Positions 35,813-40,348 of a stretch of 40,348 bases of DNA are shown piece by piece. The DNA is from Thermoleophilaceae bacterium (GTDB taxonomy: Bacteria > Actinomycetota > Thermoleophilia > Solirubrobacterales > Thermoleophilaceae). The notes under the pieces are model-generated. The model was not told where the DNA came from and made no database searches. It saw nothing but the letters and a program-made list of their open reading frames with translations. Position numbers and translations under genes: made by a program. Position 1 is the first letter of the stretch; every line of letters begins with the position of its first letter. The DNA lies in contig DASUWY010000003.1 in NCBI GenBank assembly GCA_036378175.1, positions 1 through 40,348 of the forward strand, read 5' to 3'.

Positions 35813-38223
35813 GAGCCGGTGGTCAGCAGCTTGGCGGCCTCAACCCGTTCGAGGCCGTCCAGCACCGCCCCAAGCTGGTACGAGATGATCCGAGCGCGGT
35901 TGATCTCACTGCGCGTCCAGGGCCGCTCCACCGCGCTGTAGGCCTCGAGCAGGCCGAGGCGTTCGTCGCGGCACACCACCGGCACCATGAGCAGCGACTC
36001 GTAGCCGAGCCGGCCGAGCAGCGCGAGCTCGCCCAGGTCCGCCCCCGGGTCGGACACGAGCACCTGCATGGCCTCGCCGGTGTTCAGCACGTGCGCCGTG
36101 GACGGGTAGTTCGCGAGGTTGTAGCGCGTGGCCGGCTCCTCCGAGGTGCTGTCCACCATGGTTTCCACCGCGCCCAGGTCACGCAGCCAGCGGGAGAGGC
36201 ACACCGCGTCGGCGCCGAGCTCCACTCCGATCAGCGGGAACAAGTCCACGAGCTCGTCGAACGAGTTGATCTTCGACAGCCGCGCGCTCACGTACTCGAG
36301 CCGCTGGTCCCCGCTTTCGGGGAGCTCGTCCCCGCAGCTCGTGTCGCCCTGGCTGCGCAGGCTCGAGCGCAGCAGAGTCTCAGACACCGAGCTCGCCACG
36401 CTGCCCCAGTCGGGCGACGGCCGCGCCAGCACGTATCCCTGCCCATAGGTCACGTCGAGATCCGCGAGGAGCTTGAGCTCCTCCATCGTCTCGATTCCCT
36501 CCGCGCACACCGACGCTCCGGTGCGGCGCGCGAAGCGCACGAAGGAATCGATCAGCGCCTCCTTGGCGGGATCCTCATGAAGGTTCATCACGAGCGAGCG
36601 GTCGAGCTTGATCACGTCGGGCTGAATCCGCATCACCTGCTGCAGCCCTGAGTAGCCCGCGCCCGCGTCGTCAACCGCGATCTTCGCCCCGCGCTCGCGC
36701 AGTGAGACGAGCTCCCTCTCGAGGATGTCGAGGTCGTCCGCCAGCTCGTGCTCGGTGATCTCCACCACGAGACCGGTCATGTCCGCGGGCAGGACCGCCT
36801 TCACCTCCGCCGAGCCGAGCGTGGTCGGGCTCACGTTGATCGAGAGGAACGTGCCGGGCGGGCGACCCTGCTTCGAGAGCGCGGCGCGGAGGGCGGCGGC
36901 CTCGAGCCGGGCGGCAAGACCCACGCGCGCCGCCTGCGCGAACCATGAGTCGGGGCCACGCCCGGGCGGCTCTGGGAAGCGCGACAGCGCCTCGTAGCCG
37001 AGGATGCGCCCGGTGGAGAGCGACACGAGCGGCTGGAAGAACGGGATGAGCGGCTGCTCGCGCTCGAGCAGCCCCTCGATCTCCGCGCGCTCCTCCTGGT
37101 CCGTCGGCACCGCCACGTTCTCGGCGTCGTAGCGCCGCGTCTGCCCGCGGCCGCTCGCCTTCGCCCAGCGGAGCGCCCCACATGCAAGCTGGTACAGGGT
37201 GGCCCCATCACGCGCGTCCTCGGGGTACGAGGCCACGCCGGCAGAGCACGCGATGCGGCGTTCCTTCGTGGATGCGTCGGCCACTGCCTTACGGGCCCGC
37301 TCCGCGATCGAGGTGGCGAGCTTGGCGTCGGCACCGGGAATGATCAGCGCGAAGTCGTCTCCTCCGATGCGGGCGAGCAGGTCGGTGGCGCGCATCATCG
37401 AGCGGAGCTGATCGGCCACGCGCTGGAGCACCTCGTCGCCGAAGCTGCGGCCATGAGCATCGTTGATCGAGCCGAAGCCGTCGATGTCCAGCACCACGAG
37501 GCTCACCGCGGTGTTCTCGCGCTCAGCGCGCTTGAGCTCGATCCCGAGCGACTCGTGGAACTGCTGGTTGTTCGTCACCCCGGTGAGCGGATCGCTCGCC
37601 GCGGCGGCCTTCAGCCGCTCACGCTGCTCAGCGACCTTCACGAGGAACGCGTTGAAGCTTCGGGCCGCCTCACGGATCTCGGCGGGGCCCTTCTCATCCG
37701 CGCGCGCTGACGCGTCGCCCTCCTGCGCCTTCTTCACCGCGTCCGCGAAGCGCGCGAGCGGCTTTGCCACCGCGCGGTCGATGCCGGCGATGAGCAGCGA
37801 CACGAGCACGAGCATCACGCCCGCGCCGATGCCGAGCCCCATCAAGAGCGCGCTGCGCGTGGCGCTCGCCACCGGGGCCGCTGACACCACCACGCTCAGC
37901 CGCCGATCTCCGCCGAGCGGGTAGCTGTAGAGATGCCCGCTGCCCGCCGGCGAGCCCACCGTCACCTGGGTGCCGGTGGCGCGGCCAGCGTCGGCAGCGG
38001 CCAGCGCGAAAGCCTTCGCGCGCTCAGCCCGGCCGTGCGCATGGCGGGTGCGGAGCGCGAGGGTCTGCTGGAAGATCGACTTCGCGGCCGCGGCGCTGTC
38101 GTCCAGGCGCTGAGACGCCTCCTGACGAGCCGCGAGCACGCCCGCCACGCTCACGCAAAGCGCGACCACCGCGAGCGCCAAAGCAGTCCGCAACAGCAGT
38201 TGCTGGCGGATCGGACGAGACAT
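35809..38223 (-). CDS. GGDEF-EAL-GAF membrane protein (c-di-GMP turnover)
   Basis: About 804 residues from ATG 38223 (GTG 38247 possible). One N-terminal helix (LLLRTALALAVVALCVSVAGVLAA), an extracytoplasmic region of about 100 residues, a second helix (LLMGLGIGAGVMLVLVSLLIAG), HAMP, a GGDEF domain (SDPLTGVTNNQQF, ARIGGDDFALI) and an EAL domain follow. The EAL domain has YEALSRF, INVSP, EITEHE, VDDAGAGYSG, IKLDRS, AEGIET and YGQGYVLARP, i.e. all catalytic positions are kept. A GAF-like domain ends the protein. The cyclase signature is GGDDF, with Asp for the usual Glu, so cyclase activity may be reduced; the EAL phosphodiesterase looks complete. Diverges from the TetR gene. Confidence 0.93.
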   Translation of the reverse strand: MSRPIRQQLLLRTALALAVVALCVSVAGVLAARQEASQRLDDSAAAAKSIFQQTLALRTRHAHGRAERAKAFALAAADAGRATGTQVTVGSPAGSGHLYSYPLGGDRRLSVVVSAAPVASATRSALLMGLGIGAGVMLVLVSLLIAGIDRAVAKPLARFADAVKKAQEGDASARADEKGPAEIREAARSFNAFLVKVAEQRERLKAAAASDPLTGVTNNQQFHESLGIELKRAERENTAVSLVVLDIDGFGSINDAHGRSFGDEVLQRVADQLRSMMRATDLLARIGGDDFALIIPGADAKLATSIAERARKAVADASTKERRIACSAGVASYPEDARDGATLYQLACGALRWAKASGRGQTRRYDAENVAVPTDQEERAEIEGLLEREQPLIPFFQPLVSLSTGRILGYEALSRFPEPPGRGPDSWFAQAARVGLAARLEAAALRAALSKQGRPPGTFLSINVSPTTLGSAEVKAVLPADMTGLVVEITEHELADDLDILERELVSLRERGAKIAVDDAGAGYSGLQQVMRIQPDVIKLDRSLVMNLHEDPAKEALIDSFVRFARRTGASVCAEGIETMEELKLLADLDVTYGQGYVLARPSPDWGSVASSVSETLLRSSLRSQGDTSCGDELPESGDQRLEYVSARLSKINSFDELVDLFPLIGVELGADAVCLSRWLRDLGAVETMVDSTSEEPATRYNLANYPSTAHVLNTGEAMQVLVSDPGADLGELALLGRLGYESLLMVPVVCRDERLGLLEAYSAVERPWTRSEINRARIISYQLGAVLDGLERVEAAKLLTTGS

Positions 38224-38320
38224 CGGACCGAGATTGCCTCCGAACACCCTGCGCGCCTATCGACCCGCCGCCCGATTCCCTTTAGAACCTAGATTCGCCT
38301 GGCAAAAGCGTCCATTGGGG

Positions 38321-38358
38321 TTGACCGGCGGGAATGGGGCATGTACAAGACCGCTTGT
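38321..38358 (+). promoter_or_regulatory. Candidate promoter and operator for the TetR gene
   Basis: TTGACC (38321-38326), a 17-bp spacer and TACAAG (38344-38349) match a sigma-70-like promoter. The -10 box overlaps an exact inverted repeat ACAAG-ACCG-CTTGT (38345-38358), which lies just upstream of the TetR start, consistent with autorepression. The expected transcript starts only a few nt before GTG 38357, so the mRNA could be nearly leaderless. Confidence 0.5.
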
Positions 38359-38368
38359 GGCGACTGGG

Positions 38369-38977
38369 ATGGTCACGGGCGCGGGGAGCGGGCGCCGTGA
38401 GGAACTGAAGGCCCAGAACCGCGCGAAATTGCTCGCGGCTGCGCGCAAGGTCTTCGCGGAGAAGGGCCTTGGCGCGGCCACCGCGCGCGACATCGTGCGC
38501 GCCACGGATCTCGCGAGCGGCACCTTCTACAACTACTTCGACGACAAGAACGACGTGTTCCGTGCTCTGATCGCCGAGCTGGCGGAGAAGGCGCGCGCGG
38601 TGGTGAGCGCTCAGCGCCGGGTCCCGGGGCGCACGGTGGAGGAACGCGTGGAGGGCGCGTACCGCGCGTACTTCGAGCTCGTGCTCGAGGAGCGGGAGCT
38701 GTTCCAGGTGCTGCGCCGGAACGCGGGCGTGGTGGGCGTGGTCACGGACGACGAGATCTTCGAGGCCGGCATTCGCGACCTGTTCGTGGACCTCGGAGAC
38801 TGGACCGAGCGGGGCGACCTGCCGAGCGTGGACCTCGACTACCTCGCCACCGCGATGGTGGGCGCGGGCTTCCAGGTTGCCACCCACATGCTGGACCGCG
38901 ATCCGCCCGACGTCCACGAGGCGGCGCGTTTCTGCACGCGGCTCTTCATGGGCGGCATCCCGGCCCTCGGCGCGTAG
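38369..38977 (+). CDS. TetR-family transcriptional regulator
   Basis: About 202 residues from ATG 38369 (GTG 38357 possible). The N-terminal helix-turn-helix shows KLLAAARKVFAEKGLGAATARDIVRATDLASGTFYNYFDDKNDVFRALI, the standard TetR DNA-binding signature. The C-terminal ligand-binding domain is helical (YRAYFELVLEERELFQVLRRNAG onwards). The ligand is unknown. A TTG start for the downstream esterase follows 2 nt after the stop, so the two form one unit; the esterase may belong to its regulon. A promoter with an overlapping inverted repeat lies upstream. Confidence 0.93.
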   Translation: MVTGAGSGRREELKAQNRAKLLAAARKVFAEKGLGAATARDIVRATDLASGTFYNYFDDKNDVFRALIAELAEKARAVVSAQRRVPGRTVEERVEGAYRAYFELVLEERELFQVLRRNAGVVGVVTDDEIFEAGIRDLFVDLGDWTERGDLPSVDLDYLATAMVGAGFQVATHMLDRDPPDVHEAARFCTRLFMGGIPALGA

Positions 38978-38978
38978 G

Positions 38979-39797
38979 TTGCGGCGCCTTCTCGTAGGGC
39001 TCGGCCTGCTCGCCGCCGTTCTGGTGGCGGGTGTGGCGATCGCCCGCTCGGCTCGCGCGGACCGCCACGGCGCGCGGGTTGAGCACTTCATCGTCCGCAG
39101 TCGCTTCGTGCACGCGCGCCTTCGGGAGACCACCGTCACGCCCGGCGGGGCGATCTCCGGGCCGCGGCCGCTGCTCGTGTTCCTCCACGGTCGCGGCATG
39201 GGCGAGGACGGCAACCTGAACTCGCAGATGTTCGCCGCGCTCGCACGCCTCGGCTCGCACGCGCCCGACATCGTCTTCCCTGACGGCGGCGATCACTCCT
39301 ACTGGCACGACCGCCGCGGCGCGGCCTGGGGCCGCTACGTGATGGAGGAGGTGATCCCGCGCGCGATCAGGCGGCTCGGGGCCGACCCCAGGCGTGTGGC
39401 CATCGGCGGCATATCGATGGGGGGCTTCGGCGCGTTCGACCTCGCGCGTCTGCACCCTGGACGCTTCTGCGCGGTCGGCGGCCACTCGCCCGCGATCTGG
39501 CAGAGCGCGGGGGAGACCGCACCAGGCGCGTTCGACAACGGCGCCGACTTCGCCCGCCACGACATCGTGCGCGTGGCGCGCACCCACCCGAGCGCGTGGG
39601 CCGGCAAGCCGCTGTGGCTCGACGCGGGCACGGCCGATCCGTTCGACCCGGGCGACCGCGCCTTCGTCTCAGCGCTCCGCCGCGGCGGCCTCAAGATCAC
39701 CGTGCACCGCTGGCCGGGCGGCCACACCGGCTCGTACTGGCGCAGCCACTGGGCGAGCTACCTGGGCTTCTACGCGCGGGCGCTGGCGCGCTGCTAG
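38979..39797 (+). CDS. Exported or membrane-anchored esterase (alpha/beta hydrolase)
   Basis: A 272-residue protein whose best start is TTG 38979, 2 nt after the TetR stop; the frame upstream lies inside the TetR gene. A basic N-terminus and hydrophobic segment (LLVGLGLLAAVLVAGVAIA) form a signal peptide or anchor. The hydrolase core has LLVFLHGRGMGEDGN, the nucleophile elbow AIGGISMGGFGAFDLA, an acid region LWLDAGTADPFDPGD and the catalytic His in WPGGHTGSYW. This is the esterase-D/ferulic acid esterase-like group; substrate unknown. A hairpin follows the stop. Confidence 0.85.
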   Translation: MRRLLVGLGLLAAVLVAGVAIARSARADRHGARVEHFIVRSRFVHARLRETTVTPGGAISGPRPLLVFLHGRGMGEDGNLNSQMFAALARLGSHAPDIVFPDGGDHSYWHDRRGAAWGRYVMEEVIPRAIRRLGADPRRVAIGGISMGGFGAFDLARLHPGRFCAVGGHSPAIWQSAGETAPGAFDNGADFARHDIVRVARTHPSAWAGKPLWLDAGTADPFDPGDRAFVSALRRGGLKITVHRWPGGHTGSYWRSHWASYLGFYARALARC

Positions 39798-39802
39798 CGA
39801 AC

Positions 39803-39843
39803 TGGCAGATTGTGCCGTCGGTATCCGGCGGTGAAATCTGCCA
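39803..39843. terminator. Inverted repeat between esterase and thiolase genes
   Basis: TGGCAGATT (39803-39811) and AATCTGCCA (39835-39843) are exact reverse complements around a 23-nt GC-rich loop that can pair further (GTGCCG region). It lies between the stops of convergent genes. A short GGGTCTGACCCC motif follows at 39848-39859. Confidence 0.5.
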
Positions 39844-39884
39844 CTTCGGGTCTGACCCCGTTATTGCTGCTGCAAGCGTCCGAA

Positions 39885-40348
39885 CTAGTTCAAGCGCTCA
39901 ACGAGCATCGCCATGCCCTGGCCGCCCGCCACGCACATGGTCTCGAGGCCAATCTGCTTGTCGTCCGACTCGAGGTCGTTCAGCAGCGTGGCCATGATGC
40001 GCGCGCCGGTCATGCCGAACGGGTGGCCGAGGGCGATCGCGCCGCCGTGCGGGTTGAGCTTCTCGAGCGGGATGTCGCACTCGTTCATGATCGGGATCAC
40101 CTGAGCGGCGAACGCCTCGTTCAGCTCGACCACGTCCACGTCGCTCATCGTCATCCCCGCGCGCTGCAGCACGTTGCGGATAGCGCCGATCGGCGCGACG
40201 CCCATGATCTCCGGCTCGAGGCCGCTCGTGGCCGACGCGATCACGCGCGCACGCGGCTTCAGCCCGAGCTCCTTCGCGCGCGCGTCCGACATGACGAGCA
40301 CCGCGGCGGCGCCGTCGTTCAGCGGGCAGGAGTTGCCCGCGGTCACGC
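39885..40348 (-). CDS. Acetyl-CoA C-acyltransferase (thiolase), C-terminal part (5' end outside window)
   Basis: About 154 C-terminal residues of a thiolase (full length about 390), running off the right edge. Family motifs are NSCPLNDGAAAVLVMSD, VVELNEAFAAQVI, the His-bearing HGGAIALGHPFGMTGARI and the second catalytic Cys in CVAGGQGMAMLVERL. It condenses or cleaves acyl-CoA and acetyl-CoA; with the fatty-acyl-CoA synthetase elsewhere in the window, beta-oxidation is the likely context. The N-terminal nucleophilic Cys lies outside the window. Converges on the esterase gene. Confidence 0.96.
   Translation of the reverse strand, partial: VTAGNSCPLNDGAAAVLVMSDARAKELGLKPRARVIASATSGLEPEIMGVAPIGAIRNVLQRAGMTMSDVDVVELNEAFAAQVIPIMNECDIPLEKLNPHGGAIALGHPFGMTGARIMATLLNDLESDDKQIGLETMCVAGGQGMAMLVERLN

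Noticed and set aside
39848..39859. GGGTCTGACCCC motif considered as a remnant of a mobile element
   Set aside because: Only one short copy was noticed in the window, with no flanking transposase or target duplication.

Overview
The window is a GC-rich (about 70% by eye), gene-dense bacterial chromosome segment. Several features point to a high-GC actinobacterium: a DivIVA-type coiled-coil protein, frequent GTG/TTG starts, a fused gamma/alpha 2-oxoacid:ferredoxin oxidoreductase beside a three-subunit transhydrogenase, and a DUF1906-type cell-wall lysin. A member of the class Thermoleophilia (Solirubrobacterales-like) is my inference. I see no rRNA, tRNA, CRISPR array or transposase. Both ends cut genes: an aldehyde dehydrogenase C-terminus on the left and a thiolase C-terminus on the right.

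Left part (1-11.97 kb). The truncated aldehyde dehydrogenase faces a DivIVA protein and a ThDP-dependent decarboxylase/synthase. Then comes a signalling operon read leftward: OmpR-type regulator, HAMP histidine kinase and HD-GYP c-di-GMP phosphodiesterase. Divergent from it is a DoxX-Rieske fusion. A lipid operon follows, in which an acyltransferase overlaps by ATGA an unusual SRPBCC/acyl-CoA synthetase fusion. Small acidic and coiled-coil proteins, a haloacid dehalogenase-like HAD enzyme and a ferritin-like (DUF892-type) protein complete this part.

Middle (12-23.4 kb). Leftward genes encode a secreted penicillin-acylase-family hydrolase, a PhoD-type phosphatase, an F420/NADP reductase-like dinucleotide-binding protein, a DUF4395 membrane protein, a holin-like/endolysin-like pair and the pntA1-pntA2-pntB transhydrogenase. 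A 435-bp divergent region with several inverted repeats separates pnt from korAB, which may jointly balance ferredoxin and NAD(P)H.

Right part (26.4-40.3 kb). A leftward cluster runs from a large PAS/GAF/SpoIIE phosphatase through a small membrane protein, a secreted two-repeat protein and mtnA to a DUF1152 protein. Further on are a two-domain sulfurtransferase divergent from an alcohol dehydrogenase, an alpha/beta hydrolase, a quinone oxidoreductase, a GGDEF-EAL-GAF protein, a TetR regulator and an esterase.

The most unusual sequence-level signal is a family of heptamer tandem repeats (CCTATGN on the + strand). They sit at three separate places, each time at the 3' end of a leftward gene, and twice they supply its stop codon. 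The other main candidates are the SRPBCC-synthetase fusion with a strong internal start, the isolated holin/lysin cassette, and the DUF1152-mtnA pair.
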